Assembly: GCA_004352715.1 (NCBI GenBank)
Contig: SCFE01000014.1
Span: forward strand, 2,515,913 to 2,579,912
DNA: 64,000 bases
Direction: 5' to 3'
From: Hofstenia miamia
Taxonomy: Eukaryota; Xenacoelomorpha; Acoela
The translations under genes were made by a program, and so were the position numbers. The notes beneath the pieces were generated by a model. It saw nothing but the letters and a program-made list of their open reading frames with translations. It did no database searches and was not told the DNA's origin. Positions 11,561 to 21,819 of the stretch are shown here, piece after piece; the first letter of the stretch is position 1, and every line of letters starts with the position of its first letter.

Positions 11561-12433
11561 TTAGGAGAATGCAAGTAGAAAAAGATGGGACATTAACCTC
11601 GCTTTAAATACAATTATGGTCGGAGACATCATAACATTAAGATGTAGATCATTCCATACCTTAGGACCAGCAATTGATAATGCACGTGAAGAGTTGGATG
11701 AACTAACAAGTGGAACAGTTAAACTAAGTTGATCACTAGATCTAAGTTCACGACCATTATCACAAAATTCAAAAAGTTCTGAAATGTAACTAAGCGCCAG
11801 ACTGTGGAAAGCTTTCCAAACAGTAAGTGAAATTTTGTAGATTTTGTAGACAATGACATTGAACTGGAAGCCAATGTAGAGCCTGTAAAATGGGAGTAAT
11901 ATGTTCTTTTGGGCCAATATTCATAGTAAAGCGAGCAGCAGAAGTCTGTAACAACTGCAACTTATGGAGCAGAGTAGCAGGAATACCAAACGAGTAAACT
12001 GTATGCATCAATATATGATGTAACAAATGCACTAACAAGATGCTTAGGTGTATTGACATCTAAGTAATGGCGAATTTGCCAGAGGCGTTGAAGTGCAACA
12101 ATACCGTTAAGGCACAATTTCACGACTGCTTCACGGAAAGAGAGAGTCTAGTCAAAAATGAGCCCAAGGTTTCTGGCACCATTAGAAAGAGTAATAGAAA
12201 TATCTCCAACATAAATATTAAGAGAAGGAGAAGAACCACGAGCAGAATTGACGACCAATCCATCAGATTTGGCATCAGTCAATGCAATGTTGTTTGAAGC
12301 ATACCAATTGCGTATATCAGTAATACACATCTGTAGACGGGTGACAGAGCTATCATCAGTGTTACGCATAGCAACATAAATTTGAAAATCATCAACATAG
12401 CACATGATAAGTATGTGGTGTTTAGCAGTAGTA
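11561..12433 (-). mobile_element. 3' part of an L2/CR1-like LINE, cut off by a nested insertion
   Basis: Minus-strand frames carry the second half of a LINE reverse transcriptase. They include the catalytic YVDD box (12388-12399), the palm end 'WYASNNIALTDAKSD', and the thumb and C-terminal region with 'ITPILQALHWLPVQ' and 'NSSRALSIAGPKVWNDL' (12059-11561), which is typical of L2/CR1 elements. The frames are broken by small indels. The missing first half of ORF2 resumes at 19036, on the other side of the nested element. Removing that insertion and one target duplication restores the reading frame at the junction, so the two parts were one element. Confidence 0.9.
12429..12433. repeat. Target-site duplication TAGTA (left); partner at 19036-19040
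   Basis: The identical 5 bp on both sides of the inverted-repeat element interrupt one LINE reading frame. Confidence 0.85.
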
Positions 12434-12545
12434 TGAAGAGCCCGAGACCCCGTGCCACTATTTTCTGATTGGTCGAGAGGTGGGTTCCATTTCGTTCCAC
12501 TTTTTTCTGATTGGCCGAGAGAGGACCTTTGGTCTCTGCTGGGCC
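12434..12545 (+). repeat. Left terminal inverted repeat with internal duplication
   Basis: It matches the reverse complement of 18965-19035 but contains an extra block of about 41 bp. The motif TTCTGATTGG(T/C)CGAGAG occurs twice here and once in the right copy. It is GC-rich compared with its surroundings. Confidence 0.85.
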
Positions 12546-13473
12546 GNAAAATGTAACATTTTTTATAGATATTAAATATTCTAAATGCACGTTTGCAAAA
12601 GCAATTTTCAGCAAAAAATTTTTTTGTGACTGATTACTTTGTAATCTGTCACCAAAAAAAGCTTTCGCATACATGTATAAAAATTGATTGACGTGTGCTA
12701 GTTGATGAGTCATTATCATTACCCACATATAATTCATGAATAATGAGGAGGGGTTGCTAAAGATGTGAATATTCATTCATTACATAGCTAAACTATAAAT
12801 AATTTTAAAGTGTACGTTTGTAGTTTTAGACCATTGAAAGGACTAGTATATTGAAATGATCATATATTTTTGTTAATGAACTTGTTATGTACACTGAATA
12901 ATAGCACTAGTATTAAATTTCATAAATTCTTGTTATTACCCAGAAATTGTTTTATATTTAACAGAACTTATATTGTATGTATATATATATACAAAAGGTA
13001 TATGTATCCATATATACATATAGCTTTCTTAAACATTTAATAAAAGTCTTAACATGAGCGTCTTTACAAATTAAAAATGTTTCTCTGCAGAGTTTGTCAG
13101 TACATTCATACATAACTTTCATTTATTACAAACTTAAATGTTGGAAGAATTATCTTTATGTACAGGAGGATCACGGGGTACTTAACAATAAGGACATGAA
13201 CATGACTAATTCCTGAAAATCGTTGAAGGCCCAAAATGTTAAACACTAAAATTAAACTTCTCAATGTACGACTTACAAAATTGTTGTTTAAATGTGAATA
13301 ATTGCATTAATGTTTTATAAATGAATTAAATAAATTTAGAATTACCTTAATACCCAAATAACAACAAAAAACATCTAGTTTTACATATAAAATATGCTCA
13401 ATGAATTTATTTAAAAATAGTGTTTAGTGTATAATGCATCAGAGAATATTAAAATCAATACATCAAGCTATAT

Positions 13474-13797
13474 TTAGCAATATTTTGCAAGTTTTTTTTT
13501 AAATTCGTATATCGACAATTCTGAGCTTTTGTTCACAAATCCTTTTGATAGGATAATGATTAACGATGTTAAGCATTTCACATTAGCAGAAAAATCAATG
13601 GCATCAGCGATATATTGAAGACATTGAGACATGTACTTTCTGCAAGCAATATTTTCTGTGGTACAGTAGAATGAATGTGCTAAAATAACAAATGACACCA
13701 AGGATTTGCTTGGTTGAGTCAGTTTACCACGATTGATGTTATCAAGTACTCCTTGAGGAGGATATACATTAGCAGTAGAAATCATCTTGTCAAACAA
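13474..13797 (-). pseudogene. Transposon-internal ORF, unidentified (P/THAP-transposase-like feel)
   Basis: A 107-residue frame inside the nested element, the longest intact frame there apart from one of 165 residues that crosses the element's end. It contains 'NRGKLTQPSKSLVSFVI' followed by 'HSFYCTT', and ends in a basic 'YEFKKKLAKYC'. The pattern (Gly-Lys-Leu-x-x-Pro-Ser ... aromatic) recalls the C-terminal region of P/THAP-type transposases, but this is from memory of general appearance only. It may equally be a fragment of another element-encoded protein. No catalytic motif is visible. Confidence 0.3.
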
Positions 13798-13869
13798 TGT
13801 TTATTAAGTGTATTCTATATGTTGCGTAATCTTTTCGGCAAATAGTAAAATTTATCGTTCAATTACATA

Positions 13870-15120
13870 ATTTAATTTGTAGAATTCCTTAAAATGGGTA
13901 TTTACGTGCAATATCAAATAAAACCATTAACGCTTCGAAATACAAAAAACTCTGAATATACAACTAGAAATTATCGAATTTAAGTTTATGAAAGTTTTTC
14001 TTTCTCGTTTTTTAATGTTTATACTGAAACTGTCATAAGATTTGGATTTTGTTAAATGTCTATGACGATAAGGTATCTTCATTTTAACACATTATTCAGT
14101 TTTCACAAAGATTCAAGTGGTGACGGTTGAATTCATTCAATAATGTAAGTTATTTTTGTATTTTAAAAAGTTAATATTACTAACTTTGTCTCATGTGATT
14201 ACAAAATAATATAAAAATTTCATAATGTTTGTACACGTTTAATATCCTTGCTCGAAAAGATAATAAAATCATCAAAAGGAAAATTTAATATTCCCAAAGG
14301 CAAGTTATTTTTTTGAAAAGACAAAAAAATCACCAACAGGAAAATTAAATATTCCCAAAGGCAAATAATTTTGTTCGAAAAGACAAAAAAATTACCAAAT
14401 GGAAAATGAAAATTTTAGACTCTCAAATAGTAGAAAACTACTTGGAAATCCATTATATATTGGCATTCTCTCCAATGCTATGCCTTAGAAACTCTATTTT
14501 ATCAATTTCTGTTAATTGTAATTTACGCTATTTATTTCTATATTTAGAAAATGTTCCTAAGTTGTTTTAATACCTAATGTACAAAATGTAGTTTAAATCA
14601 TTTAAAGATTGCTGTTGTGTTTTTATAATGTACGACTGTGTTTTGTAATATCAATTAATTTAATCATTTTTGCGTAAATGTATTTTTTATGAAAATGTAT
14701 TAGTCTTTTTGTAATTAAAAATGTTTTGCGAGTTTCATGACATCTAATTGATTCGTTTTTGAAATGGCGTTATATATTCATTTGCGATTATCAAAATTTA
14801 CTCATTGACTGAATTATAAAGTTTTTATTTTAAAATTCAAAAGCTATGATACAAACTTCAAGTACTTTAACAATCATTGATTTGTAGAATGTCTTAAAAT
14901 TTATATTTATATGTGATATTAAATAACAAAACCATTCATTCTTTAAAATACGAAAATAAAATCTGAATTTATAACAAAGATTAGTCGTATTTATGTGCAT
15001 ATATGTTTTTCTTACCGTCATGAAATTTTCATTTTGTTCAATGATGAAAAACTATCTAAAATTTTAACACAATATTCAGTTTTTTTACAATATTTTTGAC
15101 TAATTTGATCGGTTGATTTC
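13870..15120. repeat. Diverged tandem duplication inside the nested element
   Basis: About 13870-14130 and 14870-15120 share order and sequence: a TTTGTAGAAT(G/T)(T/C)CTTAAAAT start, a TTTTCTT core, and 'ACAC(A)ATATTCAGTTTT' at the end. They are clearly diverged copies, about 1 kb apart. Confidence 0.55.
14243..14410. repeat. Short tandem repeat of about 65 bp units (Lys-rich when translated)
   Basis: Three units of the form GAAAAGA-(A/C)AAAAAAATCA(C/T)CAA-(A/C)(A/G)GGAAAA-TTAAATATTCCCAAAGGCAA follow one another. On the plus strand they translate into lysine-rich segments with S/N-P-K-G-K motifs. A Lys-rich frame with SKGK repeats also occurs in the related copy at 25962-26255 (minus). Confidence 0.7.
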
Positions 15121-15899
15121 TTGCATATATATTGAAAAATTAAATGTATATCAGTACTGAAACAAAGGATTGACGTCGAAAAAAAAGTAAGTCTATAAAC
15201 GTGGAAAAGTCATAGGCCACCCTAATTATATTATTATACATAACATGCATATAATATTACACTTATTTAACTTAGTTGATGGGATGTATCTCTAGAAATC
15301 TATTATTAATGAAACACGTACAAATCATTTCTACATTCTCATTGTATAATAAATAGTATTATTAAATTTACTAAACTAGTGATTACTTTATTTCAATCAT
15401 CCTTCCCTCATGCTAAGTTTGAATGTCAATTGCATGTTAAATTAATAGCTAGGTAAAACATTGACATTTATCAGTTTAGAGTATACTATAGATTTTTACC
15501 TATTTACAAAGAAGATGTAGGAGTTTAAATTTTTTATATTAAAACTAATGTTTANCTTGAAACGTTTCATATAAAAATTCCTACTTGCAAATATTTTATT
15601 CTTGAATTCAACAAGAAAAACGTATTGAAAAAATATTTATTTCATTTGTACAAGAAACAATAATTGATAAATCGTTTTACTTTATTAACATTTTAGTTTT
15701 GTAGCATCTTTCATTTACATAATTGTATAAATTGGGAAAAACATGTTGTAATTGAGATTGTTTTCCAACTTGTGAAAAAATTCTAGTTTTATATGATTTG
15801 AAAGTGTTTTATTTAATTATTATAATTGTAAAGTGATTTCATGTTTGGGAGATATCAATCTTTATGATTGGATACATTTTTGACAGTTGAACAATAGAA

Positions 15900-16340
15900 T
15901 ATTGATAAAACCACGTAATATTGACATTGTCTATGAAAGCATGCAACTCTATACATAGAGCGGCATAATGGAATTTCACTAGATAAAATCACGTAATATT
16001 GACATTGTCTATAAAAGCATGCAACTTTATACATAGAGCGGATTAATGTAATTTCACATTGATGAAAGAACTACCCATAAAGATTTCAAACTTTTTGTTT
16101 TGGTAAGCTATTTTTATAATTAAATCTCAGATATTGTTTTGATTCTTAACACTTTTTGCAATATGATCTCTAGTTAGTTTTACNGATAAAACCACGTAAT
16201 ATTGACATTGTCTATGAAGGCATGCAACTCTATACATAGAGTGGCATAATGGAATTTCACTAGATAAAACCACGTAATATTGACATTGTCTATGAAAGCA
16301 TGCAACTTTATACATAGAGCGGATTAATGGAATTTCACAT
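15900..16340. repeat. Tandem repeat, units of about 77 bp
   Basis: Units starting GATAAAACCACGTAATATTG, passing through a TCTATGAAAGCATGCAACT core and ending in a TAGAGCGG...GGAATTTCAC block, occur at about 15905, 15981, 16186 and 16263, and once more at 17879. The apparent ORF on the minus strand here (two copies of a C-x-HRQCQYYVVL segment) only reflects this repeat. Confidence 0.75.
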
Positions 16341-16582
16341 TGATGATATAAAGACAACTACTCTGAAAGATTTCAAACTTTTTGGTAAGCTATTTTTATA
16401 ATTAAATCTCAGATATTGTTTTGATTCTTAACACTTTTTGCAATATGATCTCTAGTTAGTTTTACAGATATTTCTTTTAAAATGTAATCAATTTTATTCT
16501 AATAAATTGATGCAAATGTGCAATCTGATGTTAAATTAATTATATACATTATCATACATAGAAACATCATTAATACACATTT

Positions 16583-16813
16583 TTAATTGAGTTTATTTAA
16601 GCTTTTAATTGTAATGTGTTTGATACTGTGATCTATCACCTCATTTGACTTATTAATCATAATGTGCAGCCAAGGGAAAATCAAAATATTTGTTGTGCAA
16701 ATTACTGGGATATCCACCTCCACCAAATAGCCTAAATCTCCATCCTGTGGTGCATTTAAAATTTCATTGATTGATGTGTCTGTCCACTGCAATACGTGTT
16801 TAAGACAAGACAA
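16583..16813 (-). pseudogene. DNA polymerase B fragment, Maverick/Polinton-like (copy 1)
   Basis: The frame begins LKHVLQWTDTSINEIL and continues with an acidic turn and 'GDLGYLVEVD'. A one-base frame change then gives a second block in which 'EYP..LH.K' and 'FPLAAHYD' can be read. This succession (aromatic-T-D, D-x-G-Y-x-x-E-V-D, EYP, LH, PLA) is characteristic of the protein-primed family-B polymerases of Maverick/Polinton elements and related DNA viruses. Only a small part of the enzyme is left, with frameshifts and stops. It is sequence-identical to 18199-18429, probably because of the assembly duplication described above. Confidence 0.65.
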
Positions 16814-18198
16814 AAATTTAATTTATTCTACACTTTGCTTATAATGACCATATATATCTTACTATTGAATTTGTCTATTGTAATTCNCCAATCCCCATGT
16901 CATCTTTGAGGAAGAGTTTTTTAATGTAAGTCGCAAAAGTAAAAAAAATGTAATAAAAGAAATGTAAGTCATAAACCTGAAAAAACGTCGGAAAAAATGT
17001 AAGTCGACAAACGTGGAAAAGTCGTATACCAGGTATTTATTTAATTCTTAATATAAAAGACCAATAAAATTTTAAAATGTAAGCAATTTCTTATAATATA
17101 AAATTTATATTTTTAAACGTTTTGTATATATGTGTATCAATAAACATTAGTGCATTTTATTTTTCTTTGTAAGTAAATTTAATATTTATAAATGTTCGTT
17201 TTCTCTGTATGGCGAGAGTATGTATCTGTGAAAGCATGTATTTATATTTTTGCAATTGAAATGTGTCATATGTGAAACAGGTCTTTTTCTCAATGTTTGA
17301 AAATAATTGTTAGTTACAGCTTTTACCGAAAAATAGAAATAAAATATAATTCCCAAAAATGTANTGTTATCAACAATCTTGAAACATTTCATATATAAAT
17401 TTCTACTTGCAAATATTTTATTCTTGAATTCAATGAGAAAGCCGTATTGAAAAAATATTTATTTCATTTGTACCAGAAATGGTGATCAATAAATCATTTT
17501 ACTTTATTAACATTTCAGTTTTGTAGCATCTTTCATTTACATAATTGTATAAATTGGGAAAAACATGTAATAATTGAGATTGTTTTCCAACTTGTGAAAA
17601 AATTCTAGTTTNAATAATTGTTAGTTACAGCTTTTACCGAAAAATAGAAATAAAATATAATTCCCAAAAATGTATATTTTTGCATTTAGAATTTCAATTG
17701 TATTTAAAAACTATTTATTTAATATCTATAAAAAATGTTACATTTTGAACAATAGACTGCAAACAATCTNATTTGAAAGTGTTTTATTTAATTATTATAA
17801 TTGTAAAGTGATTTCATTTTTGGGAGATATCAATCTTTATGTTTGGATACATTTTTGACAGTTGAACAATAGAATATTGATAAAACCACGTAATATTGAC
17901 ATTGTCTATGAAAGCATGCAACTTTATACATAGAGCGGATTAATGGAATTTCACATTGATGATATAAAGACAACTACTCTGAAAGATTTCAAACTTTTTG
18001 GTAAGCTATTTTTATAATTAAATCTCAGATATTGTTTTGATTCTTAACACTTTTTGCAATATGATCTCTAGTTAGTTTTACAGATATTTCTTTTAAAATG
18101 TAATCAATTTTATTCTAATAAATTGATGCAAATGTGCAATCTGATGTTAAATTAATTATATACATTATCATACATAGAAACATCATTAATACACATTT

Positions 18199-18429
18199 TT
18201 AATTGAGTTTATTTAAGCTTTTAATTGTAATGTGTTTGATACTGTGATCTATCACCTCATTTGACTTATTAATCATAATGTGCAGCCAAGGGAAAATCAA
18301 AATATTTGTTGTGCAAATTACTGGGATATCCACCTCCACCAAATAGCCTAAATCTCCATCCTGTGGTGCATTTAAAATTTCATTGATTGATGTGTCTGTC
18401 CACTGCAATACGTGTTTAAGACAAGACAA
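18199..18429 (-). pseudogene. DNA polymerase B fragment, Maverick/Polinton-like (copy 2)
   Basis: Identical to the frame at 16583-16813, here in the uninterrupted part of the element. Upstream on the minus strand (about 18430-18500) a decayed 'IYG' block corresponds to the region that usually precedes this segment in the family. Downstream the frame breaks. It is non-functional. Confidence 0.65.
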
Positions 18430-18964
18430 AAATTTAATTTATTCTACACTTTGCTTATAATGACCATATATATCTTACTATTGAATTTGTCTATTGTAAT
18501 TCTCTATACGAACTTTATCATTTATTAGTGCATTTTATTTTTCTTTGTAAGTAAATTTAATATTTATAAATGTTCGTTTTCTCTGTATGGCGAGAGTATG
18601 TATCTGTGAAAGCATGTATTTATATTTTTGCAATTGAAATGTGTCATATGTGAAACAGGTCTTTTTCTCAATGTTTGAAAATAATTGTTAGTTACAGCTT
18701 TTACCGAAAAATAGAAATAAAATATAATTCCCAAAAATGTATATTTTTGCATTTAGAATTTCAATTGTATTTAAAAACTATTTATTTAATATCTATAAAA
18801 AATGTTACATTTTGAACAATAGACTGCAAACAATCTCATGAGATTTTCAAAAATTCTTCAACCTCTATGCGTATAAGAAAATTGGTTACATTTAAGCAAT
18901 AGACTGCAAACAATGCCAACAAAACATTCCAATGACGTCAGAGATACACCCCCGCCAATATACA

Positions 18965-19035
18965 CGGCCCAGCAGAGACCAAAGGTTCTCTCTCGACCAA
19001 TCAGAAAAAAGTGGCACGGGGTCTCGGTCTCTTCA
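18965..19035 (-). repeat. Right terminal inverted repeat
   Basis: On the minus strand it starts TGAAGAGACCGAGACCCCGT and runs to GCTGGGCCG, closely matching the left end. TAGTA follows at 19036-19040, the same 5 bp that precede the left end. Confidence 0.9.
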
Positions 19036-19053
19036 TAGTACTTTTAGCAGCAA

Positions 19054-19944
19054 TCAATTCGATTTCAGATATATATATATATATAAAATGAAAAGAAGAG
19101 GACCCAATATCGAGCCCTGAGGAACTCCAGAAGATATACTAAACAATTGAGAGCAAGCATTTGCTATACAAACATATTGAGAGCGATCCCAGAAATAAGA
19201 ACGTATCCAAGTAAGAGCGTTGCAACAAACACCAAACTGCTTCTGAAGACGACCAAGTAAAACACTATGATTAATAGTATCAAATGCTGCACTGAGATCA
19301 AGTAAGATAACAGGGCAAACAGTGCCAGGTGAGACAACACTGCGTAGAATGTCATTTTGGACTCTGGTGAGAGCCATTTGACAACTTTGCATCAGAGGAA
19401 GAAGGCTATTTTCATCAAGGTATGTAAATAATTGTTTATAGACAACCCTTTCTAAACACTTAGAGAAAAAAAATAATAAGGAAACAGAACGGTAATTTTT
19501 GAAATTGTTTTTATCCAGATTGGATTTCTTTAGGACAGGTGTAACATAGGCACACTTCCAACTAATAGGAAAGTAAGCTTGCTGTAGAGAGGCATTAATA
19601 AGTAAACAAATCACTGGCAATAGATATTCAATCCAGCGCTTAGTAAGAAAAGTAGGCCAGGGATCAGTATCACACGTTTTAGTAGAACTGCTCATAACTA
19701 AATCGAAAAGATCAGCTTTATTAACTAAGGCAAAATCATTAAATTTACAAGAAAGAATGGGGGGCAGGAAAATGTGAAGAATGCAATTGACTAACAATAG
19801 TATCAGAAATAGACTTAACTTTGTTGTCAAAGTATTTAACAAATTGGTTAACAAAATCATCAAGAGAAACTGCATCAGGATAACAACGTTGATCCCCATC
19901 AAGCAAGTGAGTAATATAACTAAATAGATCCTGTGAATTAGCAT
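19054..19944 (-). pseudogene. LINE reverse transcriptase, fingers and palm (ORF2)
   Basis: A 296-residue frame with the usual RT succession: 'WKCAYVTPVLKK', 'NYRSVSLLFFFSKCLERVVY', 'VILLDLSAAFDTINHSVLL' and 'SSGVPQGSILGPLLFILY'. It runs into a TA repeat (19068-19085), after which the true frame is shifted by one base, and then into the inserted element. The YVDD part is at 12388-12399. The first 40 or so residues are out of frame with the rest. Confidence 0.9.
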
Positions 19945-20410
19945 TATTTATTTTATCAATATAGAAATGGTCTCGTATGGCTTTTATACATTTTCGGTAA
20001 AGCTTGGTAAAATTGATCAGTTCAAGATGATCATAAATAGATTTTGATTTCAACCAACGTCGTTCCAATCGTCGCCTTTGGCCCTTCATATTGTGTAGTT
20101 CAGAATTATACCACGGAGAGAAAGGACGAGAAATAGTACGTCTATTAATAATAGGAGCAAGATTATCCAAGATTGAACAAATATTATGATCAAACTTAGA
20201 GACAGTGAAATCAATATCAAGTTTCATAAAATCAAGAGACACACATTGGATCAGGGAGTCAGATGAATCACGCTCAAGAATAGCATTATTAAGGGAAAGA
20301 AAATTTCTGAAACTCACATTTACAGGAACAGAAGCAGGATTATCAATTGAAAGGCTACATTTAACAAAATCATGGTAAGATTTAGTACCAGAACCATGGA
20401 GACAACGCAA
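19745..20410 (-). pseudogene. LINE ORF2 linker between endonuclease and RT
   Basis: A 221-residue frame containing 'PWYNSELHNMKGQRRRLERRWLKS' and 'DHFYIDKINNANSQDLFSYI', the typical Trp/Arg-rich linker found before the RT in CR1/L2 LINEs. It overlaps the neighbouring frames because of indels. Confidence 0.85.
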
Positions 20411-20414
20411 AACT

Positions 20415-20840
20415 TTAACATAGTTGACCAGGGCGTATTAGGATATGATCCAGCGTATGTCCAGCAGAGTGAGTTGGACCAACTACAAGTTGATCAAGAC
20501 CAAATGAGTGAATTAAATCAAGATATTGTTGAGAAAAGTAGTCTCCAGATACATCTACATGAATATTGAAATCTTCACAAATAAGTATGGGACAATTGAG
20601 AAAAACAACAGATTCAATCAAAGAGCCAAGCTGTGATAAAAAAAATTGAGGAATCTGAATATGGAGGACGATAGAGAACAATAAGAAGAAAGCGAGTACA
20701 GTTGTAACATCAACATATTCAAAAGATTCAAAAGTAACACCAAACGTAAGAGCTTTAGCACTGAAAGCTTTTCTGTATATAACAGCAACACTTTCTCCAC
20801 GAGAGCCACGAGGAACAGATATAATATTAAAATCAGTCAA
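20415..20840 (-). pseudogene. LINE apurinic-type endonuclease domain (C-terminal part)
   Basis: The frame contains 'PILICEDFNIHVD' (the D-F-N catalytic block) and 'LIHSFGLDQLVVGPTHSAGHTLDHIL' (the end of an L2/CR1 endonuclease; the last H-x-L replaces the usual D-x-V/I pattern). The N-terminal catalytic part is decayed further upstream. Confidence 0.85.
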
Positions 20841-20984
20841 ATCATATCATCACGCTCATCACCCCAAAGCCAAGATTCAGTAATCGCACATATATCAATT
20901 TTACGTTCAATTATGACAGATAAGAAAGGTGAGTTTTCGACGTATAGGTTGGCAGTTCCATAATAATAAGTTACTCGAGGATAG

Positions 20985-21797
20985 TCAATTACCAGATGGA
21001 GCAACTGCAACACCTTTGTTGTACAACTTCAAGCGACAAATCTTTAAGTCACACTTAGGTGTACCCAACTGAATAAGGTCATGTCGCAGTTTCAACACCG
21101 CCTTCTCAGTAGTCCTATCCTCTTTAGAGAGAGACCTATTTATGTATACATCTCGACCAAATGATTTCAATTTAGAAGCATGCGAAAGTAATTTACGAAC
21201 ATCCCATACAGATGTCATAGTGACAAGAACCGACCGAGGTCGAACTCTGGCAGGATCGAACTTTCCCAGCCGTTTGATATTAGCTATTAAACCAAAATTA
21301 TTGTCAATGTGACAAAAAACGTCTTTCTTCTTGAATCAAAGCATCAGCTGATCGTCCAATTTCAGGTAGTCCATCAAGCTTCAAAATGTAATTGACATCA
21401 TCAAATGATTTAAATGCTAGTGCAGAAGAAGCAGTAACATAAGCACTAGGAACAACGGTAGCCAAAGATTTAAGTTGCTTATCCATTTCAGCAATCACCT
21501 TTGAACAATCATAAATTCTGGATTCAATTTTCGAATTTGGTCTGCACAAATCTACCAGTATAGCCGACTTTATCCCATTATTAACACATGGATTACAGAA
21601 GAGAATAACATTGTCCATAACCTCACGCAATGCAACCAACGTATCTTTAGTAAAAAGAGTGCATTTTTAGTTCCAATGCATTTTATTAAAATAGCCATTG
21701 CATACAAAAACAATGTCATTAGCATGTATACAGTTACAGCATGTAGAACACAGCTTAGATTGATCACGCAAAAGAAGTCATTACTAATATAGGTCAA
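20985..21797 (-). pseudogene. LINE ORF1-like protein, broken
   Basis: Three minus-strand frames (21797-21570, 21639-21304, 21218-20985) can be read as one protein. It has a Cys-rich start ('SCVLHAV' region; C-x2-C spacings in an overlapping frame), a helical middle ('SRIYDCSKVIAEMDKQLKSL'), and a C-terminal domain with 'KSFGRDVYINRSLSKEDR', a pattern seen in ORF1 proteins of CR1/L2-type LINEs. They would bind RNA or assist nucleic-acid handling. Frameshifts at about 21600 and 21300 break it. Confidence 0.65.
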
Positions 21798-21819
21798 AGT
21801 GAACTATAAGCCTTTTTTG

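Larger units (their letters stand above)
15546..17780. other. Probable assembly artefact: redundant blocks joined by single Ns
   Basis: Isolated N bases at 15555, 16184, 16887, 17364, 17612 and 17770 separate blocks that re-appear uninterrupted elsewhere. 16342-16886 equals about 17950-18500, 17160-17363 equals about 18535-18740, 17613-17769 equals about 18680-18836, and 17380-17611 nearly equals 15560-15790. No isolated N occurs outside the nested element (the seventh is at 12546). The simplest reading is that allelic or repeat contigs were strung together, and 17771-19035 shows the uninterrupted arrangement. Confidence 0.75.
12434..19035. mobile_element. Maverick/Polinton-like element (decayed) nested in a LINE
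   Basis: A 6.6 kb segment bounded by terminal inverted repeats starting TGAAGAG and ending CTCTTCA, flanked by the 5 bp direct repeat TAGTA at 12429-12433 and 19036-19040. The right TIR is about 71 bp (18965-19035). The left one is about 112 bp (12434-12545) because of an internal duplication. Minus-strand fragments at 16583-16813 and 18199-18429 resemble the family-B DNA polymerase of Maverick/Polinton elements. Long TIRs plus a 5-6 bp target duplication fit that class. I find no integrase, ATPase, protease or capsid gene, so it is a strongly reduced relic. The relation to adintovirus-type integrated viruses cannot be excluded. The interior contains seven single-N joins and near-identical repeats, so its internal order is not reliable. 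Confidence 0.7.
19036..21800 (-). mobile_element. 5' part of the L2/CR1-like LINE (ORF1 and start of ORF2)
   Basis: This holds, in minus-strand order, an ORF1 (about 21797-20985), an apurinic-endonuclease domain (20840-20415), a linker (20410-19745) and the first half of the reverse transcriptase (19944-19054). The element is interrupted at its RT palm by the nested insertion and continues at 12433-11561. Frameshifts between the blocks and a (TA)n expansion at 19068-19085 make it inactive. Joined, the element would be about 3.6 kb of recognisable LINE. Confidence 0.9.

Noticed and set aside
16127-16357. Minus-strand frame with two copies of a Cys/His-containing segment
   Set aside because: Caused by the 77 bp tandem repeat and an N, and does not look like a zinc-finger gene.
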